From: Pseudomonas azadiae | GTDB taxonomy: Bacteria > Pseudomonadota > Gammaproteobacteria > Pseudomonadales > Pseudomonadaceae | Length of the DNA: 64,000 nucleotides | Reading direction: 5' to 3' | Assembly: GCF_019145355.1 (NCBI RefSeq) | Contig: NZ_JAHSTY010000002.1 | Span: 558,001 to 622,000 of the forward strand | Shown here: piece by piece, positions 52,885 to 62,128 of the stretch | How positions within the stretch are numbered: the stretch's first letter is position 1 | Layout: each line of letters starts with the position of its first letter | Notes under the pieces: model-generated | The model's database searches: none | Told to the model about the DNA's origin: nothing | What the model saw: only the letters and a program-made list of their open reading frames with translations | Program-made: the position numbers and the translations under genes

Positions 52885-53080
52885 TGCCGGTTCACCTTGA
52901 ACTGCGCAGGTGCGTCATGACCTGGCGGAATACCCCCATGCACATTGGTTGATTGCACCTTTGGCCGCTTAAACGGTTATCTATAGCCACGCGAAGACTT
53001 CCAGGCGAGTGACCGGCAGCAGGACGCTGCGGTGCGCGCCATCCAACATAAAAAACAGTCTGCAAGGGGAATGGCTCATC

Positions 53081-54664
53081 ATGAAATATCCATTGCGTCC
53101 GTTGGTGTTCTGGCCAACGTTCCTGATCCTGCTGGCGGCGGTGGTCGCCAGCTACATCGATCTGAATGCCTTCCTTGCGGTCAGCAAACAGCTCAACACC
53201 CTGATCCTCACGAACTTTTCCTGGCTGTTCAGCGCCGGCTCGTTTGCCATGGTGGTGCTCACCGCTATCGTCTACTTCTCTGCGCTGGGCAAGGTGCGTA
53301 TCGGCGGTGCCGACGCCAAGCCGTTGTTGAGCAAGTGGCGCTGGTTCATGGTGGCGCTGTGCACTACGCTGGCTGTGGGTGTGCTGTTCTGGACCACCGC
53401 CGAACCGCTCTATCACCTATATGGACCGCCCACCAGCCTGCCGATCGAAGCGGGCAGTTCGGCAGCGAAAACCTTTGCCATGTCGACAATGTTCCTGCAC
53501 TGGACCATCACCCCCTATGCCATTTACCTCGTGCCTTCACTGGTGTTTGCGCTGGTGTTCTACAACCGGCGCAGCCACTTCTCCATCGGCGCCATGCTCG
53601 AGCCGCTGCTGGGCGCAACGCGGGTCAAGCGCTACGCCGGGCTGATTGACACCCTGGCGATGTTCGCCCTGGTGGCCGGCATGGCTTCGTCGCTGGGCAC
53701 TGGCGCGCTGACCCTGGCCGGTGGCCTGGCGCAGTACATCGGCGGTGAAACCACGCCGTTGCGCCTGGCCGTCATCATTACAATCATCGTCATCACCTTT
53801 GTCGCGTCGGCCGCCAGCGGCCTGCAGAAAGGCATTGTGATGCTGTCGTCATTTAACACTTGGATCATGCTGGCCCTGGGTCTGTTCGTGCTGTTGTGCG
53901 GGCCGACCCTGTACATGTTCAGCCTCGGCGTTGAGTCGCTTGGCGTGTACCTCGACACCTTCTTCAGCCGCAGCCTGTTCACCGGCGCCGCCAGTGGTGA
54001 CAGCTGGCCGCACAGCTGGACGGTGTTCTACTGGTCGGTGTGGTTTGCCTGGGCGCCGGTGAGCGCGCTGTTCCTGGGCAAGATCGGCCGTGGTTATACC
54101 GTGCGTGAATTCATCCACATCAACATGCTCTACCCGGCGCTGTTCACCGCAGTGTGGATTTGCATCTTCTCCGGCACCAGCCTGTACTTCGACGCACTGG
54201 GCGACGGCAGCCTCAACCGCGTGCTGAACGAGCAGGGCGTGGAGCACGTGCTGTACCAGATGTTCCAGCAATTGCCGGCCAGCGGCTTGATGATCGCGTT
54301 CTTGCTGTTTGTGGCGTTCATCTCGTTTGTCACCGCGGCGGACTCCAGCACCGATGTGATCGCCAACCTGTGCAGCAAAGGCGTGACCGCCGATTCCGAT
54401 CTCGACGGCAACCCGCTGCTGAAGATCATCTGGGGCCTGATCATCGGTACGGTGTCGTGGGTGATGGTCGCGTTTGTCGGGGTTGACGGGGTGAAGATGC
54501 TGTCCAATCTCGGCGGGTTGCCGGGGATGATCCTGGTACTGCTCGCCAGTACTTCGCTGATCTTCTGGCTGAAAAATCCGGCACTGCTGGAAGTGAAAAG
54601 CACCACGCCGGCCACCGAGCCCGAGCTGGCCGGTGCCGACCCCGTGGCTGAGTTCGCCCGCTAA
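53081..54664 (+). CDS. BCCT-family transporter
   Basis: A 527-residue secondary transporter with twelve helices, sodium- or proton-coupled. The family segment FYWSVWFAWAPVSALFLGKI near residue 320 matches the BCCT tryptophan box but has Val in place of the first of two adjacent tryptophans (usually FYWAWW). FVTAADSSTDVIANLCSKG is the conserved end. The substrate may therefore differ from betaine or choline. The ATG at 53081 has AAGGGGA upstream. It precedes a CocE/NonD hydrolase gene by about 85 bases, suggesting uptake of an ester or amide followed by hydrolysis. Confidence 0.92.
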   Translation: MKYPLRPLVFWPTFLILLAAVVASYIDLNAFLAVSKQLNTLILTNFSWLFSAGSFAMVVLTAIVYFSALGKVRIGGADAKPLLSKWRWFMVALCTTLAVGVLFWTTAEPLYHLYGPPTSLPIEAGSSAAKTFAMSTMFLHWTITPYAIYLVPSLVFALVFYNRRSHFSIGAMLEPLLGATRVKRYAGLIDTLAMFALVAGMASSLGTGALTLAGGLAQYIGGETTPLRLAVIITIIVITFVASAASGLQKGIVMLSSFNTWIMLALGLFVLLCGPTLYMFSLGVESLGVYLDTFFSRSLFTGAASGDSWPHSWTVFYWSVWFAWAPVSALFLGKIGRGYTVREFIHINMLYPALFTAVWICIFSGTSLYFDALGDGSLNRVLNEQGVEHVLYQMFQQLPASGLMIAFLLFVAFISFVTAADSSTDVIANLCSKGVTADSDLDGNPLLKIIWGLIIGTVSWVMVAFVGVDGVKMLSNLGGLPGMILVLLASTSLIFWLKNPALLEVKSTTPATEPELAGADPVAEFAR

Positions 54665-54749
54665 GCCATACAGCCTGTGTGTCTCCCTGTGCGTCTTTTC
54701 CCGGCGCGAGGGGGCCGTTTGTCCGCACCGAATGCGTTTGGAGTTACCG

Positions 54750-56759
54750 ATGGAAATCGTTACCGAGTTTGCCTACACGGTCCGTGAAATCGAGCACTGC
54801 CTGATCCCCTTGAAGGACGGCACACAGTTGGCCGCCCGCATCTGGCTGCCGGACGTCGCCGGCGCCCAGGCCTTCCCGGCGATCCTGGAATACCTGCCGT
54901 ACCGCAAGCGTGACGGCACCGCCATGCGTGATGCACTGACCCACCCGTGGATGGCGGGGCAGGGTTATGTCTGTGTGCGCGTGGACATGCGCGGCAACGG
55001 CGAATCCGAGGGGTTGATGGCCGATGAATACCTGGCGCAGGAACAGGATGACGCCCTCGAAATAATCGACTGGCTATGCGGCCAACCCTGGTGCGATGGC
55101 AATGTCGGCATGATGGGCATCTCCTGGGGCGGCTTCAACAGCCTGCAAGTCGCGGCGCGCCAGCCCGAGGCGTTGAAGGCGATCATGACCCTGTGCTCCA
55201 CCGACGACCGTTTCGCCGACGACATCCACTACAAGGGCGGCAACCTGTTGATGGAGAACTTCGGTTGGGCCGCCACCATGCTCAACTTCAGCGCTGCGGT
55301 GCCCGACCCGTTGCTGGTCGGCGACGCCTGGAAAAGCCTCTGGCACCAACGCCTGGAAGCCATGCCGCTGCTCGCCGAAACCTGGCTGCAACACCAGACA
55401 CGCGATGACTACTGGCGCCACGGCTCGGTGTGCGAGGACTATTCGAAGATCAAGGCGGCGGTGTATGCCGTGGGCGGGTGGGGCGATGCCTACCGCAATA
55501 CCGTGTCGCGCCTGATGCAAAACCTGCCCGGACCGAAGAAGGCCATGATCGGGCCGTGGATTCACAAGTACCCGCATTTCGCCGTGCCCAATCCGGCCAT
55601 CGGCTTTCTGCAAGAAGCCAAACGCTGGTGGGACTACTGGCTTAAAGGCCTCGATAACGGGGTGATGGATGACGCATCCTGCACTTTTTACCTACAGGAT
55701 ATTCTGCCGCCGAAGGGCAGTTATGCCGAACGGCCGGGGATCTGGGTGCAGACAGCCGGCTGGCCGGACCCGCAGGTGCAATGGACCGATTTCAGCCTGG
55801 GCGAACAGGGCCTTGAAGCCGGCGCGCAGGTCTTGAGCACACCGCGCAGCATCTGCTCGCCGCTGACCACCGGCCTGCATCAGGGTGAGTACTGCGCCAT
55901 CTGGTTTGGCCCTGACGGGCCGACGGACCAGCGTCGCGATGACGCCCACTCGCTGTGCTTCGACTCCCAACCGCTGACCGAACCGTTGGCGCTGCTGGGC
56001 GATGCTCGCCTCACGCTGCGCCTGGCCAGCGACACCGCTTGCGGTCAATTGGTCGCGCGCCTGAATGCGGTGGCGCCGGATGGCCACGTCACCCAGATCA
56101 GCTATGGCGTACTCAATCTCACGCTTCGTGAGGACTTTTCCCAGGTCACACCGGTCGTCCCGGGCGAACCGATGGACGTGCACTTAAGCCTCGACCACAT
56201 CGGCATGCGCCTGCCGGTCGGCTATCGTTTGCGCCTGGCCCTGAGCACGGCGAGCTTCCCGCTGCTGTGGCCAAGCCGCGAGCTGACCACGCTGACCTTG
56301 CTGCCGGCCCTGCAAACCGTGCAGTTGCCGGTGTTTACCGGCGCGGCGGTGGCTTGCCCGTTCGAAGCGCCCCAATCGGCGACCCCGGTGAACCTGGAAG
56401 TGCTGCGCGCCGCCGCGCCGAAACGCACGCTGAGCGAAGACGTGGGCAGTGGCGAAGTCTGCGTGACCATCGAAGACGACCTGGGTGCGGTGCGGTTTAC
56501 CGACCATGGCCTGTCGGTGGACCAGCGTTGCACCGAGCAATACCGCACCTTGCCGTGGGACCCATTGTCGACGCGTGCCGATATCGAGTGGCATTACCTT
56601 GTTGGCCGCGACGCGTGGGTCGTGGAAGTGGAGAGCCGCTTGAGCGTGCACGCCGATGCGCAGTGGTTCTACATCGAGGCGGAGCAGACCGCCTGGGAAA
56701 ACGGCCAGTTGGAACACCGTCGGCAATGGAGTAAACGTGTGGCGAGGGTCGCGCTGTGA
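54750..56759 (+). CDS. CocE/NonD-family hydrolase
   Basis: A 669-residue serine hydrolase of the X-Pro dipeptidyl-peptidase (S15)/cocaine esterase family. The nucleophile elbow GISWGGFNSLQVAA is near residue 125, YLPYRKRDGTAMRDA and VRVDMRGNGESEG mark the alpha/beta domain, and the C-terminal jelly-roll domain begins near residue 375. The frame extends upstream, but the ATG at 54750, with GGAG six bases before, gives the family N-terminus. It likely cleaves an ester or amide brought in by the upstream BCCT transporter. No signal peptide, so cytoplasmic. Confidence 0.9.
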   Translation: MEIVTEFAYTVREIEHCLIPLKDGTQLAARIWLPDVAGAQAFPAILEYLPYRKRDGTAMRDALTHPWMAGQGYVCVRVDMRGNGESEGLMADEYLAQEQDDALEIIDWLCGQPWCDGNVGMMGISWGGFNSLQVAARQPEALKAIMTLCSTDDRFADDIHYKGGNLLMENFGWAATMLNFSAAVPDPLLVGDAWKSLWHQRLEAMPLLAETWLQHQTRDDYWRHGSVCEDYSKIKAAVYAVGGWGDAYRNTVSRLMQNLPGPKKAMIGPWIHKYPHFAVPNPAIGFLQEAKRWWDYWLKGLDNGVMDDASCTFYLQDILPPKGSYAERPGIWVQTAGWPDPQVQWTDFSLGEQGLEAGAQVLSTPRSICSPLTTGLHQGEYCAIWFGPDGPTDQRRDDAHSLCFDSQPLTEPLALLGDARLTLRLASDTACGQLVARLNAVAPDGHVTQISYGVLNLTLREDFSQVTPVVPGEPMDVHLSLDHIGMRLPVGYRLRLALSTASFPLLWPSRELTTLTLLPALQTVQLPVFTGAAVACPFEAPQSATPVNLEVLRAAAPKRTLSEDVGSGEVCVTIEDDLGAVRFTDHGLSVDQRCTEQYRTLPWDPLSTRADIEWHYLVGRDAWVVEVESRLSVHADAQWFYIEAEQTAWENGQLEHRRQWSKRVARVAL

Positions 56760-56841
56760 GCCGGCAACTGGCAGGATGCCTGCCACGTTGATCTCCACGG
56801 GCCTGGCTGAACCGGGCCCGTATTTGCCGATGGAATTGCTC

Positions 56842-57786
56842 ATGTCGCGCCGAAACGTCGATCTTCCGCCGCTCAACTGCCTGCAGACCTTCGAAGCGGC
56901 GGCCCGCCATTTGAGCTTTACCCAGGCTGCCCATGAACTGAACCTGACCCAGAGCGCGGTCAGTCGCCAGGTCAAACGCCTGGAAGAAGACCTGGCGCGC
57001 CCGCTGTTTTATCGGCTGGCCCAGGGCCTGAGCCTGACACCCGCCGGCGTGCGTTACTTTCGCACCATCCAGCGCTTGTTGCGCGAACTCGACCGAGAGT
57101 CCGCCGAGTTGCGCCGTCGCGGCGCCGATCGCCAGTTGACCCTGGCCAGCACGCCCACCATCAGCTCTATCTGGCTCGCCGGCTTGCTCCCGCAGTTCCA
57201 GCACGAACACCCGGACCTGGATATCCGTGTGCTGTGCAGTGAAAGCCCCAGCCATCTGGATGTCAGCGAATATGACCTGGGCCTGTTCTATCACTTGGAT
57301 GAACTGCCGGCGCCCCACGGCCTGGAATTGTCGCCGGTGTTCGCCAGCGAGCAGGTCATCACCGTGTGCAGCCCCGGCTACCTGGCGCGCCACGGCCCGA
57401 TTCGCGACGTGCAACATTTGCTTCACGCCCACACGTTGCTGATCGTGGAAGACCACTACCACGACTGGCTGACCTGGGCCGACTGGTGTGCCGGCGTCGG
57501 CGCCGACTACTACACCCCGCGCCATGCGCTGCGTACCAACAGCTATCAACTGGTGATGCAATCGGCGGTAATGGGGCACGGCGTGGCGCTCGGCTGGAAG
57601 AGCCTGCTGGACGGCGAGTTTGCCGCCGGCCGCCTGCAAATGGCCCTGCCGGACGCCCTGCACAGCCAGGGGCGCCTGCACCTGATGCAGCCCTTGCACC
57701 GCAACCCACCCGCAGCGGCGCGCAGTTTTCAGCAATGGCTGCTGGCGCAACACTCCGAGGCCGGGGATATCTGCACATCTCTTTGA
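56842..57786 (+). CDS. LysR-family regulator, GcvA type
   Basis: A 314-residue LTTR. RNVDLPPLNCLQTFEAAARH and LSFTQAAHELNLTQSAVSRQ followed by VKRLEEDL are typical of the GcvA subgroup. The effector domain contains TLASTPTISSIWLAGLLPQF and RTNSYQLVMQSAVMGHGVAL. It follows the hydrolase gene by 82 bases on the same strand. The clustering suggests that it controls the BCCT-hydrolase unit. Confidence 0.9.
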   Translation: MSRRNVDLPPLNCLQTFEAAARHLSFTQAAHELNLTQSAVSRQVKRLEEDLARPLFYRLAQGLSLTPAGVRYFRTIQRLLRELDRESAELRRRGADRQLTLASTPTISSIWLAGLLPQFQHEHPDLDIRVLCSESPSHLDVSEYDLGLFYHLDELPAPHGLELSPVFASEQVITVCSPGYLARHGPIRDVQHLLHAHTLLIVEDHYHDWLTWADWCAGVGADYYTPRHALRTNSYQLVMQSAVMGHGVALGWKSLLDGEFAAGRLQMALPDALHSQGRLHLMQPLHRNPPAAARSFQQWLLAQHSEAGDICTSL

Positions 57787-57826
57787 GGACCTTGGCTAAA
57801 CGCTCAAGCTCCATGCTGCGATTGCA

Positions 57827-58815
57827 TCAACTCGGTGTCCCCGACACACCGAGTTGCCTGCATCGCAGGCAAGCCAGCTCCCACAGGGATTGTGGGTGTT
57901 CACTCTTAGCATCCGACACAAGACCACTTGTGGGAGCGGGCTTGCCCGCGAAGGCGGTGGGCCAGTCACAGATGCAGTGGCAGACACACCGCCTTCGCAG
58001 GCAAGCCAGCTCCCACAGGGATTGTGGGTGTTCATTCTTTTTAGCGTCCGACACAAGACCCCTGTGGGAGCGGGCTTGCCCGCGAAGGCGGTAGGCCAGT
58101 CACAGATGCAGTGGCAGACACACCGCTTTCGCAGGCAAGCCAGCTCCCACAGGGATTGTGGGTGTCCACTGTTTTTAGCATCCGACACAAGACCCCTGTG
58201 GGAGCGGGCTTGCTCGCGAAGGCGGTGGGCCAGTCACAGATGCAGTGGCAGACACACCGCTTTCGCAGGCAAGCCAGCTCCCACAGGGATTGTGGGTGTT
58301 CATTCTTTTTAGCGTCCGACACAAGACCCCTGTGGGAGCGGGCTTGCTCGCGAAGGCGGTGGGCCAGTCACAGATGCAGTGGCAGACACACCGCCTTCGC
58401 AGGCAAGCCAGCTCCCACAGGGATTGTGGGTGTTCATTCTTTTTAGCGTCCGACACAAGACCCCTGTGGGAGCGGGCTTGCCCGCGAAGGCGGTAGGCCA
58501 GTCACAGATGCAGTGGCAGACACACCGCTTTCGCAGGCAAGCCAGCTCCCACAGGGATTGTGGGTGTCCACTGTTTTTAGCATCCGACACAAGACCCCTG
58601 TGGGAGCGGGCTTGCTCGCGAAGGCGGTGGGCCAGTCACAGATGCAGTGGCAGACACACCGCTTTCGCAGGCAAGCCAGCTCCCACGGGGATTGTGGGTG
58701 TTCACTCTTTTTAGCGTCCGACACAAGACCACTTGTGGGAGCGGGCTTGCCCGCGAAGGCGGTGGGCCAGTCACAGATGCAGTGGCAGACACACCGCCTT
58801 CGCAGGTAAGCCCCA
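57827..58815. repeat. Tandem REPIN array, seven units with 134 bp period
   Basis: After one partial GGGAGC REPIN (57827-57884), complete units begin at 57929, 58063, 58197, 58331, 58465, 58599 and 58734. Each has TGTGGGAGCGGGCTTGCCCG or CTCG variant, a centre CAGTCACAGATGCAGTGG, the closing CAAGCCAGCTCCCACA and a linker GGATTGTGGGTGTTCA. Units two and five, and three and six, share private variants, so three units were copied together. ORFs across the array are chance frames. Confidence 0.93.
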
Positions 58816-58898
58816 CAAGGTATCTGCGCTTAACTGACTGGCATAAAGGTAAGCCCGCTCACCACAGAGAGATTCGCCAGCCTTGTAGATAGTCAATC

Positions 58899-60068
58899 TC
58901 AGGGTGATACGTTGCGGCTGTGACGGTAATCGCTGACCGCTTCATACACCGCTTTGCGCAAGCGGTTGATGCCGCCTACAGGACGGTGTTCAGCGACGCC
59001 GAACCAGGGGTTGAACGATTGGTTGTCGCACGCCAGGTTCTGCTCGGGCGTGTCGAAATCCTGCGCCGGGATACGCACCTTGGCCACGGTTTCATAGGGC
59101 GCATCGCTCTCTTTCCATTCGATGCTGGTGTCTTCGATCGGCATGAATTTCTGCGGGTTCTGACGCTGGATCTGCAGCACGAAACAAGCAGGCACGCGAT
59201 CGGTGGACAGCTGCTGGCTCAAGGCGCTGCGCAGGAAGTTCGGCAGGTCCTGGTTCTGTTTGGGCAGTTGATACGCCGGGCAACCCTGCGGGTCGGGGGC
59301 GACGCGAAACTTGGCGTTGGCCGCGCCGAACTTGTAGGGCGAGACCGAAAAGTACGTCGTCTGCGTCGGGCTGGCCGGTGCGGGTGCCAGGGTCGCCAAG
59401 GCGATGAACAAGTGCCGCACTTGCCAGCTGCGAGGGTCGAGCTTGGGGAAGAACGCCAGCACTTTCTTGCCATCCGCTTGCGCGCCGATGTTCTGCGCGT
59501 ACTCCGCCACGTCGCTGACAAAGAAATTCGGGTGGCTGAACATCACGAAGTCCTGCTCCGTGCGGGCTTGCTGATCGGCCAGCAGTTGCTTGCCCGGCAC
59601 GTCCAGCAGCTTGAGTGCCATGCCGCGCGCATCGCGGATGCTGTCGAACTGCGGATAGGCGTTGCCATTGGACAAGCGCATCAGCGCCTGCCAGGTCTTG
59701 CCAGGCTCGGCGAACACGCCCTGGCGCAGCGTCGGATCGAGGTCGGCCAGCACGCTGACTTCGGCTTTCACACAGCCATGGGCCTTGGCGTGGGCGTCGC
59801 GCAGGTAGCGCGTGCCCTCGCGATGCTGGTCGACGATGCGCACCGCCGTCTGGATGATGCCTTGGGTCATCGCCGCTTCGCCCGGCGGAACCTGCTCATC
59901 GGGGGACACCGGGCCGCTGTGCTGCCAGGCGTACCAGGCGGTCGCCGCCAGCCAGACGAGCAGGCCGAGGCCGGCCAGCCACAGCAAGGTCTTGCCGAGA
60001 AACGCGCCGATGCGCAGCCAGAGGCGGGCGAGCAGGGAAGGTCGGTCGTATCGGGATCGGATAATCAT
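58899..60068 (-). CDS. Catalase-like (KatE superfamily) membrane-anchored protein
   Basis: A 389-residue protein of the catalase fold. It begins with a transmembrane helix (about 28-48) that would place the rest in the periplasm. Catalase-like segments are GCVKAEVSVLADLDPTLRQG, LMRLSNGNAYPQFDSIRDAR and GMALKLLDVPGK; DFVMFSHPNFFVSDV follows. The gene is coupled with the upstream di-heme cytochrome gene by an ATGA overlap, so the two probably work together on peroxides or on a redox partner. Whether heme is bound is not certain. Confidence 0.88.
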   Translation of the reverse strand: MIIRSRYDRPSLLARLWLRIGAFLGKTLLWLAGLGLLVWLAATAWYAWQHSGPVSPDEQVPPGEAAMTQGIIQTAVRIVDQHREGTRYLRDAHAKAHGCVKAEVSVLADLDPTLRQGVFAEPGKTWQALMRLSNGNAYPQFDSIRDARGMALKLLDVPGKQLLADQQARTEQDFVMFSHPNFFVSDVAEYAQNIGAQADGKKVLAFFPKLDPRSWQVRHLFIALATLAPAPASPTQTTYFSVSPYKFGAANAKFRVAPDPQGCPAYQLPKQNQDLPNFLRSALSQQLSTDRVPACFVLQIQRQNPQKFMPIEDTSIEWKESDAPYETVAKVRIPAQDFDTPEQNLACDNQSFNPWFGVAEHRPVGGINRLRKAVYEAVSDYRHSRNVSP

Positions 60069-61873
60069 GGCAGTTGTTGCTCCAGCGGGCCGCCCAGCAC
60101 TTTGAGGTATTCCAGCAGCGCCCAGCGTTCCTGCGGCGCCAAGCCGCGGCCGATCACGCCATTGCCACGCTTGCCGGCACGGAATTCGTGGCCGCTGTTG
60201 TGGTTGCCGGTGATTTTGGTATCGAACAAGAAGGCATTCTTGAACGCGCCGGTCTCAAAGCCGAGATGGCGCGGGTCATAGTTGAAGGTGCCTTTATAGA
60301 AGGTGGTGCTGCGTTCGTCCTGGGGCGAGAGCAACTGGTAGATCGTCGGTACCGAACCGTTATGCAGGAACGGCGGGGTGGCCCACACGCCCGCCAGCGG
60401 CCGCGCTTTGTAGGCGCGCAATTCGCGCACGCCGATGGGCAGGCCGTAACCGTCCAGGCGCGGACGTTCGGCCGGGGTCACGCCGGCGGCACGGTAGGCA
60501 TGCGCTTCGACGAAGGCGGTGACGTACGCCAGGCCCTTGGCCACGGACATGTTCTTCAGGTCCAGGGGCTCGCTCGGCGTGGGGTGCAGTTCGACGTTGA
60601 GCTGGGCCAGTTCCGCGGGGTCCCACTGCAGCGCGCTCAGGTCGTAGCGCTGGTCGGCAATGTTGCTGGCGGTGTTGGGATCGGTGCCGATGTCATCCAC
60701 GGCCAGCATGTTCAAGTGCTGCACGGGGCGGCCATTTTCCTCGGTGACACGGGGCACATGGCAGCCGGCGCAGTTCTCGGCGAACAGCGCGCGGCCTTGG
60801 GCGGCGAGTGGCTTGTCGATGGCGCTGAACAGCTCCTCGGGCCAGGTCGGTGGCTTGAGACGCTGCAGGGTTTCTTCGATCCGGTTGAGGTCACGCACGC
60901 GTACGCTGGACGGGTAGCGCGCATCGCCCTGGAGTGGCTGGCCGGCGTCGTCAAAAAAGGTCAATGTCGCGCCGACACCCAGGGCCTCACCGATATTGCG
61001 CGCCATCGGCTGCTGGGCCGAGCCGTTCCATTGCACCCAGTCGAAGGTCCAGATATCCCACAATTGCGGGTAGTCCACCGGTGCATTGGCGACGCGATAA
61101 TTGTCGGGGGAGATGGCATCGCCAAAGCTGGCGTTGGCGATGCGGCCAAAGGCGTCCGTGCGGCCGGGGCCTTCTTCTGTAGGGTAGAGGCCACGGTGGG
61201 TGTCGTTCCAGGCCACCTTGAGGAACTGGTTCAGCGAGGCTTTGAAGTCCTGGCGCAGTTTCGTGTGCTCGGCATCGTAGCGATCCCCCAGCACCTGGCG
61301 GGCAAAGCGCTCGAACTTCCACGGGTTGTAGTAGGTGGCTGCAAGGCTCGCGACCAGGGCCTGGCCGAAGCTGCCGCCGCGCAAGGTCGGTACGCTGGAA
61401 GGCAACACGTGCTGGGCGGAACCGCCGTCGATGCGCAGGGCCTGGTTGTTGAAGTGCAACTGGCCGGTGTGGCAGGCGGCGCAGGTGATGTCCAGGTATT
61501 CGACGTTGCTGTCGGCGTTCTTGTGCCGGGCGAACCCCACCGGCAGGTTGCCGGGGTTTTGCGCGGTGGGCACTTGCTTGGGGTCCATCAGGAAACCGAA
61601 GCGCGCCAGGTAGTCCGGCGCGGCAAAGCGTCGCTCGGAAAACGGCAGCTCCAGGGCGGTGAACCAGTCGTAATGCAGACCTTTTACTTGCGTGCCCTGG
61701 GGCGTGAAATAGTAGGTCTGGCGGTCGGCGGCACTCCATTGCTCCTGGTAGTGCACCTGCTCCACCGGCACGTACTCCGGCAGCTTGGGGTTGGCGGTGT
61801 AATAGATCACCACGGCCAGCAATAGGGCCAGAAGGGTGAGTACCAGCAGTAGAGCACGGGAAAAAATGCGCAA
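60065..61873 (-). CDS. Di-heme c-type cytochrome (cytochrome c peroxidase/RoxA-like)
   Basis: A 602-residue periplasmic cytochrome. An N-terminal hydrophobic helix (about 5-28) is a signal anchor. Two heme-binding motifs, CAACH near residue 134 and CAGCH near residue 370, are present. The length, much greater than the 340 residues of MauG or CcpA, resembles the RoxA-like di-heme proteins. I start at the TTG at 61873 (AAGGA upstream, MRIFSRALLLVL); the frame extends to a TTG at 61942. It is coupled to the catalase-like gene. The reaction could be peroxidase or oxygenase; I cannot tell. Confidence 0.88.
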   Translation of the reverse strand: MRIFSRALLLVLTLLALLLAVVIYYTANPKLPEYVPVEQVHYQEQWSAADRQTYYFTPQGTQVKGLHYDWFTALELPFSERRFAAPDYLARFGFLMDPKQVPTAQNPGNLPVGFARHKNADSNVEYLDITCAACHTGQLHFNNQALRIDGGSAQHVLPSSVPTLRGGSFGQALVASLAATYYNPWKFERFARQVLGDRYDAEHTKLRQDFKASLNQFLKVAWNDTHRGLYPTEEGPGRTDAFGRIANASFGDAISPDNYRVANAPVDYPQLWDIWTFDWVQWNGSAQQPMARNIGEALGVGATLTFFDDAGQPLQGDARYPSSVRVRDLNRIEETLQRLKPPTWPEELFSAIDKPLAAQGRALFAENCAGCHVPRVTEENGRPVQHLNMLAVDDIGTDPNTASNIADQRYDLSALQWDPAELAQLNVELHPTPSEPLDLKNMSVAKGLAYVTAFVEAHAYRAAGVTPAERPRLDGYGLPIGVRELRAYKARPLAGVWATPPFLHNGSVPTIYQLLSPQDERSTTFYKGTFNYDPRHLGFETGAFKNAFLFDTKITGNHNSGHEFRAGKRGNGVIGRGLAPQERWALLEYLKVLGGPLEQQLP

Positions 61874-62128
61874 GAGGGCTATCCTTGTCTCGGTCTTGTC
61901 GAGTCGTCGTGTTGTTATGCCACTACGCCACAGGTGCGGCAAGTGGCCATGAACCGGGCAACACGGTCCGCGATCCGTCGCGGGCCTCCATCATGAATGA
62001 AAATGCTTTTAAACACGTGAACTTATCAGACGTTTCCTGCTCACATGCCGGTAGCCATTGGTCGTGGCCGCCTGATAAGCTCGCGACTTTATTCGAATGC
62101 CCTTTTGGCGCATGAACAAGGAAATAGC

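Noticed and set aside
57854..58809. Many ORFs of 80-150 codons on both strands across the REPIN array, with repeated peptide patterns
   Set aside because: The period is not a multiple of three and the frames follow the repeats, so they are chance open frames, not repeat proteins.
57827..58815. Regular repeats with spacers, suggestive of a CRISPR array
   Set aside because: The repeat unit is 134 bp and the segments between palindromes are nearly identical, so there are no variable spacers and no cas genes.
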